A stretch of DNA of 7,586 nucleotides from Solirubrobacterales bacterium (GCA_009781575.1 WQXW01000079.1:1-7586); one strand, 5' to 3'; counted from the stretch's first letter, positions 1-5,474 are shown. Notes: a model not told the origin generated them from the sequence alone. Numbers and translations are program-made.

Positions 1-633
1 CTGGTGCTGTTGACCGACGTGGACGGCCTGTTCAGCGCGGATCCGCGGGTGGACCGCGGCGCGCGGCTGGTGCGCGAGGTGAGCGACTTCGAGGGGCTGG
101 GCGCGATCGAGATCGGCGCGCAGACCTCGCCGCTGGGCTCGGGGGGCATGCGCTCCAAGGTGCTGGCCGCGGACATGGCCACCGCGGCGGGCACGCGCAC
201 GGTGATCTGCAACGGCGTGCGCGCGGGCGCGCTGGAGGCGGTGCTGGCGGGCGAGAGGGAGGGCACGAGCTTCCCGCCGCGGGGCGCGCGCTACTCGTCG
301 TTCAAGCTGTGGCTGCGCTACGCCAAGCCCAGCCGCGGAACGCTCGTGGTCGACACGGGCGCGGCGCGCGCGCTGCGCGAGGAGGGCACGAGCCTGCTGC
401 CGGTGGGCATCGTGGAGGTGATCGGCGCCTTCGAGGCGGGCGACGCGGTGGAGATCGTCGAGCGCGACGGCGACGGCGGCGGCACCGCGGCGCGCGCGCT
501 GGGCAAGGGCATCTGCAACTACGCGGCGCAGGAGCTGCGCATGGTGATGGGCAAGCAGTCGCCGGCGGTGCGCGGGATCCTGCCGCGCGCGACCGAGGAG
601 GCGGTGCACCGCGACTACCTCGTGGTGGAGTAG
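1..633 (+). CDS. proB: Glutamate 5-kinase, C-terminal part (5' end outside window)
   Basis: Glutamate 5-kinase phosphorylates L-glutamate with ATP to gamma-glutamyl phosphate, the first and normally feedback-inhibited step of proline synthesis in the cytoplasm. The frame is open from base 1, so the start lies upstream; 210 residues remain of a usual 360-375. The first part is the end of the amino-acid kinase fold: LLTDVDGLFSADPR near the start, then GSGGMRSKVLAA (about residues 46-57), the segment that contacts substrate and nucleotide in this family. From about residue 96 follows a complete C-terminal PUA domain, with GTSLLPVGIVEV and a closing HRDYLVVE. A domain of this type is common in bacterial ProB. 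The TAG stop is 23 bp before proA, fitting a proBA operon whose two enzymes pass the labile acyl phosphate between them. The GTG at base 4 is internal, not the true start. Confidence 0.97.
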   Translation: MVLLTDVDGLFSADPRVDRGARLVREVSDFEGLGAIEIGAQTSPLGSGGMRSKVLAADMATAAGTRTVICNGVRAGALEAVLAGEREGTSFPPRGARYSSFKLWLRYAKPSRGTLVVDTGAARALREEGTSLLPVGIVEVIGAFEAGDAVEIVERDGDGGGTAARALGKGICNYAAQELRMVMGKQSPAVRGILPRATEEAVHRDYLVVE

Positions 634-643
634 CGCGAGCGCC

Positions 644-649
644 TATCCT
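644..649 (+). promoter_or_regulatory. Possible -10 element for a leaderless proA transcript
   Basis: TATCCT fits the actinobacterial TAnnnT -10 pattern and ends 7 bp before the ATG of proA, which would place transcription start at or next to the A of the start codon. The 23-bp proB-proA gap has no Shine-Dalgarno sequence, which is consistent with leaderless initiation. No convincing -35 box is seen about 17 bp upstream. Reading through from proB remains an equally good explanation. Confidence 0.3.
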
Positions 650-656
650 TGCCGCA

Positions 657-1961
657 ATGGCGATCGCGGTGTCCTCCGTGGCCGAGGTCTGCGCGGGCGC
701 GCGCCGGGCGTCGCGTGCGCTGGCGGCGCTGGACAGCGCCACGCGCAACCGTGCGCTGGAGGCGATCGCGGCGGCCCTGGAGGCGCGGGAGGGCGAGATA
801 GTCGAGGCCAACCGCCGCGATGTGGATGCGGGCGAGGAGGCGGGGCTCGGCGATGCGCTGCTGGACCGCCTCAGGCTCGACCCCCAGCGCGTGCGCGCGA
901 TCGCGGCGGCGGTGCGCGCGATCGCGGCGCTGGGCGACCCGGTGGGTGAGGTGATCGAGGGGCGGCGCCTGGAGAACGGCCTGCAGCTGCGGCGCGTGCG
1001 CGTGCCGCTGGGGGTGATCGCGGTGGTGTTCGAGGCGCGCCCCAACGTGGCGATCGACGCGACGGCGCTGTGTGTGAAGTCGGGCAACGCGATCGTGCTG
1101 CGCGGCTCCTCCAGCGCGGCGCACTCCAACGCGGTGCTGGTCGAGATCGCGGCGCGCGCGGCCAGCGAGGCGGGCTTGCCGCACGGCTCGATCAACCTGA
1201 TCGCGGGCGGCGGGCGCGAGGAGCTGGCGGAGCTGGCGAGCTGCGCGGAGAGCGTGGACCTGGTGATCCCGCGCGGCGGCGAGGGCCTGAAGCGGGCGCT
1301 CCAGCAGGTGGCCACCGTGCCGGTGATCTACGCGGCGTCGGGCAACTGCCACGTGTACGTGGACGCGGCGGCCGATCTGGAGATGGCGGAGGAGATCGCG
1401 TTCAACGCCAAGGTCCAGCGGCCGGGCGTGTGCAACGCGGCGGAGACGCTGCTGGTGCACGAGGCGGTGGCGGCGGGCTTCCTGCCGGCGATCGCGCAAC
1501 GGTTGACCGGCGCGGGCGTGGTGCTTCGCGCGGACGAGCGCACGCGCGCGCTGCTGGGTGAGACCGAGGGCGACGCCGAGCGCGACGCCGAGCGCGGGGG
1601 CGAGGGGATCGAGGCGGCGGTGGAGGAGGACTTCGCCACCGAGTACCTCGGCATGACGATGGCGGTGGGGGTGGTCGACTCACTGGAGGAGGCGATCGAT
1701 CACATCGCACGGTTCGGCTCGGGCCACTCGGAGGCGATCGTGACACGCGACCTCGGCGCGGCGCGCGCCTTTCAGATGGCCGTCGACGCGGCGTGCGTGT
1801 ACGTGAACGCCTCCACGCGGTTCACCGACGGAGGAGAGTTCGGCATGGGCGCGGAGATCGGCAATTCGACACAGAAGCTGCACGCGCGCGGCCCGATCGG
1901 CCTGCGCGAGCTGTGCACCTACAAGTACCTCATCGATGGCGACGGCCAGATCCGCGCGTGA
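657..1961 (+). CDS. proA: Gamma-glutamyl phosphate reductase (glutamate-5-semialdehyde dehydrogenase)
   Basis: ProA reduces gamma-glutamyl phosphate with NADPH to glutamate-5-semialdehyde, the second step of proline synthesis, in the cytoplasm. The 434-residue product is close to the usual 410-430. Family signatures are in order: RVPLGVIAVVFEARPNVAIDA, the CVKSGNAIVLRGSSSA cofactor-binding stretch, LVIPRGGEGL, and the active-site segment QRPGVCNAAETLL with the catalytic cysteine at residue 259. Near the C-terminus are EDFATEYLG, GSGHSEAIVT and ASTRFTDGGEFGMGAEIGNST. The ATG at 657 is chosen because it starts the conserved N-terminal helix; the frame stays open far upstream, but only as an overlap with proB. 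No Shine-Dalgarno precedes it. An oddity is a charged insertion with a DAER repeat (about residues 305-317) between two conserved blocks. The start lies 23 bp after proB. Confidence 0.97.
   Translation: MAIAVSSVAEVCAGARRASRALAALDSATRNRALEAIAAALEAREGEIVEANRRDVDAGEEAGLGDALLDRLRLDPQRVRAIAAAVRAIAALGDPVGEVIEGRRLENGLQLRRVRVPLGVIAVVFEARPNVAIDATALCVKSGNAIVLRGSSSAAHSNAVLVEIAARAASEAGLPHGSINLIAGGGREELAELASCAESVDLVIPRGGEGLKRALQQVATVPVIYAASGNCHVYVDAAADLEMAEEIAFNAKVQRPGVCNAAETLLVHEAVAAGFLPAIAQRLTGAGVVLRADERTRALLGETEGDAERDAERGGEGIEAAVEEDFATEYLGMTMAVGVVDSLEEAIDHIARFGSGHSEAIVTRDLGAARAFQMAVDAACVYVNASTRFTDGGEFGMGAEIGNSTQKLHARGPIGLRELCTYKYLIDGDGQIRA
1570..1593 (+). repeat. Two perfect tandem copies of a 12-bp unit inside proA
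   Basis: The unit GCGACGCCGAGC occurs twice in a row, at 1570-1581 and 1582-1593, and is read in frame as repeated D-A-E-R. It lies in a variable surface segment of ProA between the ADERTRALLG and EDFATEYLG blocks, where family members usually have a shorter loop. The length is a multiple of three, so the reading frame is kept. It looks like slippage-driven expansion. Confidence 0.8.
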
Positions 1962-1981
1962 GCGCGGCGACGAGCGCGGTG

Positions 1982-2017
1982 GCGCCCGCGACCACGAGCG
2001 CGCCCGCGACCACGAGC
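1982..2017 (+). repeat. Two perfect tandem copies of an 18-bp unit at the proA-nadD junction
   Basis: The unit GCGCCCGCGACCACGAGC is repeated exactly at 1982-1999 and 2000-2017, followed by degenerate GACCGCGACCGCG copies up to about 2045. In the nadD frame it reads as D-H-E-R-A-R repeats; in another frame as P-A-T-T-S-A repeats. It lies after the proA stop and before the conserved start of the NadD fold. It may therefore be untranslated spacer or a low-complexity N-terminal extension. Confidence 0.9.
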
Positions 2018-2073
2018 GCGGCCGTGACCGCGACCGCGGCGACCCGCGCGCCGACGAGCGCCCCGGCTCGCGG

Positions 2074-2724
2074 GTGGCGCGGCTGGGCATCCTGGGGGGC
2101 ACGTTCAACCCGCCGCACGAGGGCCACATCGCGCTGGCGCGCCACGCGTTGGCGGAGCTGGAGCTGGAGCGGGTGGTGTTGATGCCGGCGCACACGCCCC
2201 CGCACAAGCCGGCGCCGGCGAGCGATCCCGGACCGCGCCACCGCCTGGCGATGTGTGAGAGGGCGGTGGCGGGCGTGGAGGGCGTGGAGGTGAGCGCGAG
2301 GGAGATCGAGCGGGGCGGTCCCTCCTACACGGTCGATACGCTCGAGGAGATTCATGCGCGCGACCCGGAGACCTCGCTGACGCTGCTCATGGGAGCGGAC
2401 GTGGCACGGACGCTGCCGTCGTGGCGCGCGGTGCGGCGGCTGCTGGAGCTGGCGAGCGTGGCGGTGGCGCAGCGCGACGGCACCGACCGCGCGGCGGTGC
2501 TGGAGGCGCTGGGGCCCCTGGAGCCCCTGCCGCATGGCGTGCGCTTCCTGGCGATGGCGCCGGTGGAGGGGTCCTCGACGCTCATCCGCGAGCGGCTGGA
2601 GCGCGGCGAGGGCACCGGCGGCGCGCTGGCGGGGGCGGTGGCGGAGTACATCGCCCGACACGGCCTCTACGCGCCCCTCGCGGGGGCGGGCGCGGGGGCC
2701 GAGGCGGGCGCGGGCGCGCGATGA
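2074..2724 (+). CDS. nadD: Nicotinate-nucleotide adenylyltransferase
   Basis: NadD joins ATP and nicotinate mononucleotide to deamido-NAD plus pyrophosphate, an essential cytoplasmic step of NAD synthesis. The nucleotidyltransferase signature GGTFNPPHEGH spans residues 8-18 and includes the (H/T)xGH active-site motif. GGPSYTVDTL, MGADVARTLPSW and SSTLIR (residues 167-172) follow, all typical of NadD. With the GTG at 2074 the protein is 216 residues, the usual family length, and begins three residues before LGILGGTF as expected. An in-frame ATG at 1936 would overlap proA by 26 bp and add 46 residues made of Arg/Asp/His/Glu repeats, so it is less likely. Neither start has a clear Shine-Dalgarno. 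The C-terminus ends in an unusual Ala/Gly tail (about residues 202-216). The stop overlaps the rsfS start as ATGA. Confidence 0.93.
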   Translation: MARLGILGGTFNPPHEGHIALARHALAELELERVVLMPAHTPPHKPAPASDPGPRHRLAMCERAVAGVEGVEVSAREIERGGPSYTVDTLEEIHARDPETSLTLLMGADVARTLPSWRAVRRLLELASVAVAQRDGTDRAAVLEALGPLEPLPHGVRFLAMAPVEGSSTLIRERLERGEGTGGALAGAVAEYIARHGLYAPLAGAGAGAEAGAGAR

Positions 2725-3104
2725 GCGGAGAGCGCGTGGCGCGGGAGATGAGCTCGGAGCGGCTGGCGGAGGAGATCGCGCGGTACGCGGCGGACAAGAA
2801 GGCGAGCGAGGTGGTCGAGTTGGACCTGCGCGGCGTGGTGGGTTACACCGACTGGTTCGTGATCTGCTCGGGCAACACCGAGCGTCAGACCAAGGCGATC
2901 CACGACGCGATCCTGGAAGGGTGCAAGCGCGAGCACGGGACCTTCCCGCGGCGCGTGGAGGGCGTGGGGCGGGCGCAGTGGATCCTGATGGACTACCTCG
3001 ACGTGGTGGCGCACATCTTCACCCCCCAGGTGCGCGAGTTCTACCGGCTCGAGCAGCTGTGGGGCGAGGCGCCGGCGCGCGTGGTGGGCGAGCGCGCGGG
3101 GTGA
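2721..3104 (+). CDS. rsfS: Ribosomal silencing factor RsfS (DUF143/Iojap family)
   Basis: RsfS binds ribosomal protein uL14 (L14) on the large subunit and prevents 30S-50S joining, lowering translation during starvation. The 127-residue product has the whole family core: KKASEVVELDLRG, then YTDWFVICSGNTERQTKAI (about residues 43-61), WILMDYLDVVAHIFTPQVREFYRLEQLWG towards the end, and a short variable tail. Length is normal for the family. The ATG at 2721 shares ATGA with the nadD stop, which indicates translational coupling; an in-frame ATG at 2748 is an alternative, but no better placed. The nadD-rsfS pairing after proBA is a widespread bacterial arrangement. It is the last gene of this operon here, because the next genes are on the opposite strand. 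Confidence 0.95.
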   Translation: MSGERVAREMSSERLAEEIARYAADKKASEVVELDLRGVVGYTDWFVICSGNTERQTKAIHDAILEGCKREHGTFPRRVEGVGRAQWILMDYLDVVAHIFTPQVREFYRLEQLWGEAPARVVGERAG

Positions 3105-3175
3105 GGCAGCGCTCGAATATGCTCGTGCGCTGGAGGGCGGTCGGTGCGCACCTGCGCGGGGCGGGCACGGGTTGC

Positions 3176-3196
3176 AGGCGCCCGCTGGGCGCGCCT
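3176..3196. terminator. GC-rich hairpin between convergent rsfS and XRE gene 1
   Basis: AGGCGC (3176-3181) pairs with GCGCCT (3191-3196); CC and GG inside the loop can add two more pairs. It lies 72 bp after the rsfS stop and 23 bp beyond the stop of the convergent XRE gene, so it could end transcripts from both sides. There is no T tract in either direction, so the call rests only on hairpin position. The rest of 3105-3218 holds no recognisable gene. It contains a 10-bp palindrome at 3143-3152. Confidence 0.3.
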
Positions 3197-3218
3197 TCAG
3201 CCCCCCGAATTTGGACTG

Positions 3219-3488
3219 TCAGCGCCGATGGGCTGCGGCGGCAGCCTCTTCTTGCGCTTGGTGCTCCCGCACCCTCTTGAGGAGTTCCCACGGCTCGAGC
3301 TCGAGCGCGTCCGCGATCCGTTCGAAAGATGCGAGGCTGGGGTTGTCGCCGGCAGTCTCGATGCGCGACATCCGCGCCTGGTCGGTGCCGGCGGCCAGTG
3401 CGACGGTCTCCTGGCTGAGCCCGAGTTCTTTGCGGCGTCCGTATATGACGTGCCCAAGCGCGGGTTGGGGTTCGCGCCTGCGCGGCAT
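3219..3488 (-). CDS. Small XRE-family helix-turn-helix regulator, copy 1
   Basis: An 89-residue protein consisting of little more than one Cro/C1-type HTH domain, about residues 11-72. The scaffold is LGHVIYGRRKELGLSQETVALAAGTDQARMSRIE: GLSQETVA is helix 2, and the recognition helix is TDQARMSRIE. DNPSLASFERIADALELEP follows, the usual tail of this fold. The end is a Glu/Ala-rich stretch with no known domain. About 68% of residues match copy 2 (3664-3906), and the two align from the first residue, which supports this ATG. There is no strong Shine-Dalgarno. Such proteins are usually repressors or partners of a larger regulator; the target is not visible. The likely control region is the conserved block at 3522-3549, 34 bp upstream of the start, probably also its own operator. 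It is convergent with rsfS. Confidence 0.86.
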   Translation of the reverse strand: MPRRREPQPALGHVIYGRRKELGLSQETVALAAGTDQARMSRIETAGDNPSLASFERIADALELEPWELLKRVREHQAQEEAAAAAHRR

Positions 3489-3521
3489 CGCGGGAAAGCC
3501 TCGACGTCGCGCCTCTCGCGC

Positions 3522-3549
3522 ACCATGCGTTTACGCCATAATCAACGGG
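3522..3549 (-). promoter_or_regulatory. Conserved 28-bp upstream element, copy 1
   Basis: This block matches 3942-3969 at 26 of 28 positions, closer than the surrounding duplicated DNA. On the - strand it contains GTTGATTATG followed by GCGTAAACGCATGGT, with the 11-bp near-palindrome TTATGGCGTAA (one mismatch; 3531-3541). It sits 34 bp before the XRE start, where a core promoter and operator are expected. A second shared block (3555-3571, 15 of 17 matches) lies just upstream, and its ATCAAC forms an inverted repeat with GTTGAT here. Which bases are -35 and -10 cannot be decided by eye. Confidence 0.55.
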
Positions 3550-3663
3550 AATGAGCTGAGGTTGATGCAGGAACCCGCCCGCGCGTCGCCCAGCGGCCAA
3601 GCCCCGTAGGTCGCGCAGCGCCCACTGCGGCGGCTGCTCGAGGTTGGGCCTTCGGGTGGCGGC

Positions 3664-3906
3664 CTATTCTCGGCCTTGCAGCTCCTGCGCCATCTTGGCA
3701 AGTTCCCCAGGTTCGAGGTCGAGCGCCTGTGCGATCCGTTCGACCAACGCAAAGCCGGGGTTGGCGCCGGCGTTCTCGATGCGCGAGATGCGCGACTGGT
3801 CGGTGCCGGCGTCGAGCGCGACCTCCTCCTGGCTGAGGCCGAGCTCTTTGCGACGTCTGCGAATGACGTGCCCGAGGGCGCGTTGGGGTTCGGGCTTGCG
3901 CGGCAC
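3664..3906 (-). CDS. Small XRE-family helix-turn-helix regulator, copy 2
   Basis: An 80-residue single-domain HTH protein paralogous to copy 1. The core is ALGHVIRRRRKELGLSQEEV, then ALDAGTDQSRISRIENAG, then ALVERIAQALDLEPGELAK. It stops shortly after the fold, without the Ala-rich tail of copy 1. The GTG at 3904-3906 is chosen because it aligns exactly with the ATG of copy 1 (PRRREPQ against PRKPEPQ); the frame continues upstream only through promoter DNA. Recognition-helix residues are nearly the same in both copies (TDQARMSRIE and TDQSRISRIE), so the two proteins may bind the same operator. That is inference. The gene is divergent from the double TetR gene, with 113 bp between the starts, so it could control that gene as well as itself. 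Confidence 0.84.
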   Translation of the reverse strand: MPRKPEPQRALGHVIRRRRKELGLSQEEVALDAGTDQSRISRIENAGANPGFALVERIAQALDLEPGELAKMAQELQGRE

Positions 3907-3941
3907 CGCGCAGCACAGGCTGGATGCCGTGTGGCTCGAAT

Positions 3942-3969
3942 ACCATGCGTTTATGACATAATCAACGGG
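3942..3969 (-). promoter_or_regulatory. Conserved 28-bp upstream element, copy 2, in the divergent XRE/TetR promoter region
   Basis: Same block as 3522-3549. Here the core is a perfect 11-bp palindrome, TTATGACATAA (3951-3961), suitable for binding by a dimeric HTH protein. It lies 35 bp before the GTG of XRE copy 2. On the + strand the hexamer CATAAT (3957-3962) resembles a -10 box pointing towards the TetR gene, about 58 bp before its start. No matching -35 box is seen. One protein bound here could therefore control both divergent genes. Confidence 0.55.
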
Positions 3970-3990
3970 GGGCCGGCTGCGTTTGATGCA

Positions 3991-3996
3991 GGGAGG
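3991..3996 (+). promoter_or_regulatory. Shine-Dalgarno sequence before the mini-ORF and TetR gene
   Basis: GGGAGG is the best ribosome binding site in this part of the window. It lies 3 bp before an ATG that opens a 7-codon ORF (4000-4023), 11 bp before an in-frame GTG of the TetR gene (4008), and 23 bp before the ATG at 4020. Its position suggests that ribosomes load here and reach the TetR start either directly at the GTG or by coupling through the mini-ORF. Confidence 0.6.
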
Positions 3997-3999
3997 TCG

Positions 4000-4023
4000 A
4001 TGAAGAAGTGGCGAGGGCGATGA
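4000..4023 (+). CDS. Possible 7-residue leader peptide coupled to the TetR gene
   Basis: ATG at 4000 opens the peptide MKKWRGR and ends with TGA at 4021-4023, overlapping the ATG at 4020-4022 as ATGA. It has the GGGAGG ribosome binding site three bases upstream. Overlapping ATGA is a standard translational coupling arrangement, so the mini-ORF could set the translation rate of the regulator. A frame this short is easily found by chance, and the in-frame GTG at 4008 is a competing explanation for the same binding site. Confidence 0.3.
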   Translation: MKKWRGR

Positions 4024-5471
4024 GCGCGCCGGCGCTCGAGCGCCACAAGCGAGCGACCGGCCGGCGGGCGAAGAAGGCGGCTGAGACGGCAACCATCGAG
4101 TCGTTGTTCCCGCAGCTGCGGGCGCGCAAGAACGTGCCGCGCGCGGCGGTCGCGGCCAACCAGCGCGCGCGGCTGCACGGCGCAACGATCGAGGCGGTGG
4201 CCCGGCACGGCTACACGGCCACGACCACGCGCGAGCTGGTGGCGCTGGCGGGTGTGACCGCGAAAACGCTCTACCGGCTGTTCGATGACAGGCTCGACTG
4301 CTTCCTGGCCACCTACGACCTGGTGGTGAGCGAGGGAGTGCGGCGCATCGCCACGGCGTACCGCGGCGCGGACGCGTCCGGCAGTGCCGACGCGAGGACG
4401 GCCGCACAGCGAGACTGGCACGCCGGCCTCTGCCGTGCCTTCGACGCCTTCGCGCGTGAGCTCGCGCTGCGCCCCAAGCGCGCGCGGCTGGCCCTGGTGG
4501 AGGTGCTCGCGGTCGGGCCGACCGCGCGCTCGCGGATCGAGGGCGCCGAAGCGATCTTCGTGGCGATGATCGGCCAGAGCCTCGCGCAGGCGCCGGACCC
4601 GGTGGAGCTGTCGCCTGAGCTGCTGAGGAGCGTGGTGGGGGGCATCTGGTACGTCGCGCGCGCCCGCCTGCTGGACGGCGATCCGAAGGACGCGCTCGAC
4701 GCCGGCGGGCAGCTGCTCGATTGGATGCTCACCTACCGCTGCCCTGCGATCGAGGCGCTGGGGGACGTGCGCACCGCGCCGGCGGGCGCGGAAGAGCGGG
4801 AGGCACGCCGCCGGCGCCGCTCGGCTGGAACAGCGCAGGAGCCGGCGCGCACGCGGATGCTGCACGCGGTTGCGCGCCTGGCCGGCGAGGGCGGGTACGG
4901 GTCGCTCACCAGCGGGCAGATCGCCGATGCCGCGGGTGCGAGCGTCGAGCAGCTCAAAGCCGAGTTCGGGGATGTGCGGGAGTGCTTTCTGGCCGCGATC
5001 GAGCGGTTGAGCGCGCGGGCGCTGGGAGGGGCGCTGCGTGCAGCGGCAGGTGCTCCGGACTGGCCGGCGTCGGTCTGTCGCGGCGTGCGGGCATTGCTGG
5101 ATGAGATCGCCGAGGACCCGGTCTTCGCGCGTGTGGCGTTCGTCGAGATCTTCGCCGCCGGTCCGGCGGGCGCGCAGCGGCGGCTCGAGCTGATGCGTGG
5201 CTTCTCCGCGGTGCTCGCGCGTCGCGCGCCCGCCGCTCAGCGGCCGAGCGGGTTGGTCGCGGACGCGATCGCGGGCGCCGTCTGGAGCCTCGCCCACCGC
5301 CACGTCGTGCAGGGGCGTGCGCGGGCGCTGCGCACCGCGGCGCCGTACGCCTGCTACCTGACACTGGCGCCGATCATCGGCGCGCAGGCGGCGGTGCAGG
5401 CGATCCTCGGGGAGTGCGAGCGGAGCTGCGCGGGCGCGCAGCGGAGGGAGCTGCGCGCGAGCGCTGTTTGA
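4020..5471 (+). CDS. Double TetR/AcrR-family transcriptional regulator (two fused TetR units)
   Basis: A 483-residue protein holding two TetR-type repressor units in one chain; typical TetR proteins have 190-230 residues. The first HTH (about residues 48-97) is canonical: ARHGYTATTTRELVALAGVT then AKTLYRLFDDRLDCFLA. Its ligand/dimer domain contains LALVEVLAVGPTARSRIE and LLRSVVGGIWYVARARLLDG. A basic linker (EEREARRRRR) leads to a second HTH near residues 277-325 (GGYGSLTSGQIADAAGASVEQLKAEFGD), whose recognition part departs from the usual TLYRHF pattern. The second ligand domain has the matching VAFVEIFAAGPAGAQRRLE and VADAIAGAVWSLAHRHVVQG, so the halves are paralogous. The chain could fold as an intramolecular pseudo-dimer. 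The ligand is unknown. An in-frame GTG at 4008 is the alternative start. The gene is divergent from XRE copy 2; no obvious target gene lies next to it. Confidence 0.93.
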   Translation: MSAPALERHKRATGRRAKKAAETATIESLFPQLRARKNVPRAAVAANQRARLHGATIEAVARHGYTATTTRELVALAGVTAKTLYRLFDDRLDCFLATYDLVVSEGVRRIATAYRGADASGSADARTAAQRDWHAGLCRAFDAFARELALRPKRARLALVEVLAVGPTARSRIEGAEAIFVAMIGQSLAQAPDPVELSPELLRSVVGGIWYVARARLLDGDPKDALDAGGQLLDWMLTYRCPAIEALGDVRTAPAGAEEREARRRRRSAGTAQEPARTRMLHAVARLAGEGGYGSLTSGQIADAAGASVEQLKAEFGDVRECFLAAIERLSARALGGALRAAAGAPDWPASVCRGVRALLDEIAEDPVFARVAFVEIFAAGPAGAQRRLELMRGFSAVLARRAPAAQRPSGLVADAIAGAVWSLAHRHVVQGRARALRTAAPYACYLTLAPIIGAQAAVQAILGECERSCAGAQRRELRASAV

Positions 5472-5474
5472 GCC

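Larger units (their letters stand above)
3219..3992 (-). repeat. Diverged tandem duplication of an XRE gene with its upstream region
   Basis: Unit 1 (about 3219-3571) and unit 2 (about 3664-3992) lie in the same orientation, offset by about 420 bp. Both contain a small HTH gene, a spacer of 33-35 bp, a 28-bp conserved element and a second 17-bp shared block. The coding parts are about 68% identical as protein by my count. The separating DNA, about 3572-3663, is unrelated spacer that lacks a gene. The unit was evidently copied with its promoter, so each gene keeps its own control. Confidence 0.88.

Noticed and set aside
302..1499. Long open frames on the - strand opposite proB/proA (302-1315 and 615-1499)
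   Set aside because: Arg/Ser/Ala/His-rich low-complexity products with no family motif, lying fully opposite clear proB and proA. Such shadows are expected in GC-rich DNA.
1982..2045. Repeats at the proA-nadD junction as a CRISPR or regulatory array
   Set aside because: Units are adjacent without spacers, only two are exact, and the sequence is simple G/C-rich slippage-type DNA.
1936..2073. N-terminal extension of NadD from ATG 1936
   Set aside because: It overlaps proA, has no ribosome binding site and consists of charged repeats; the GTG at 2074 gives the normal NadD length. Not fully excluded.
3105..3218. Structured non-coding RNA between rsfS and XRE copy 1
   Set aside because: Several GC-rich stems can be drawn, but they compete and match no RNA family I know; any GC-rich spacer gives such stems.
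3144..3554. + strand open frame antisense to XRE copy 1, with a similar frame antisense to copy 2 (3676-4023)
   Set aside because: The two antisense products resemble each other, but this follows from the paralogy of the XRE genes on the other strand. No known domain is seen. The start signals of the first are kept as a low-interest finding only.
3951..5303. 450-codon open frame on the - strand opposite the double TetR gene
   Set aside because: Composition is Arg/His/Ala/Gln-biased without domains, while the + strand encodes two recognisable TetR units over the same bases.
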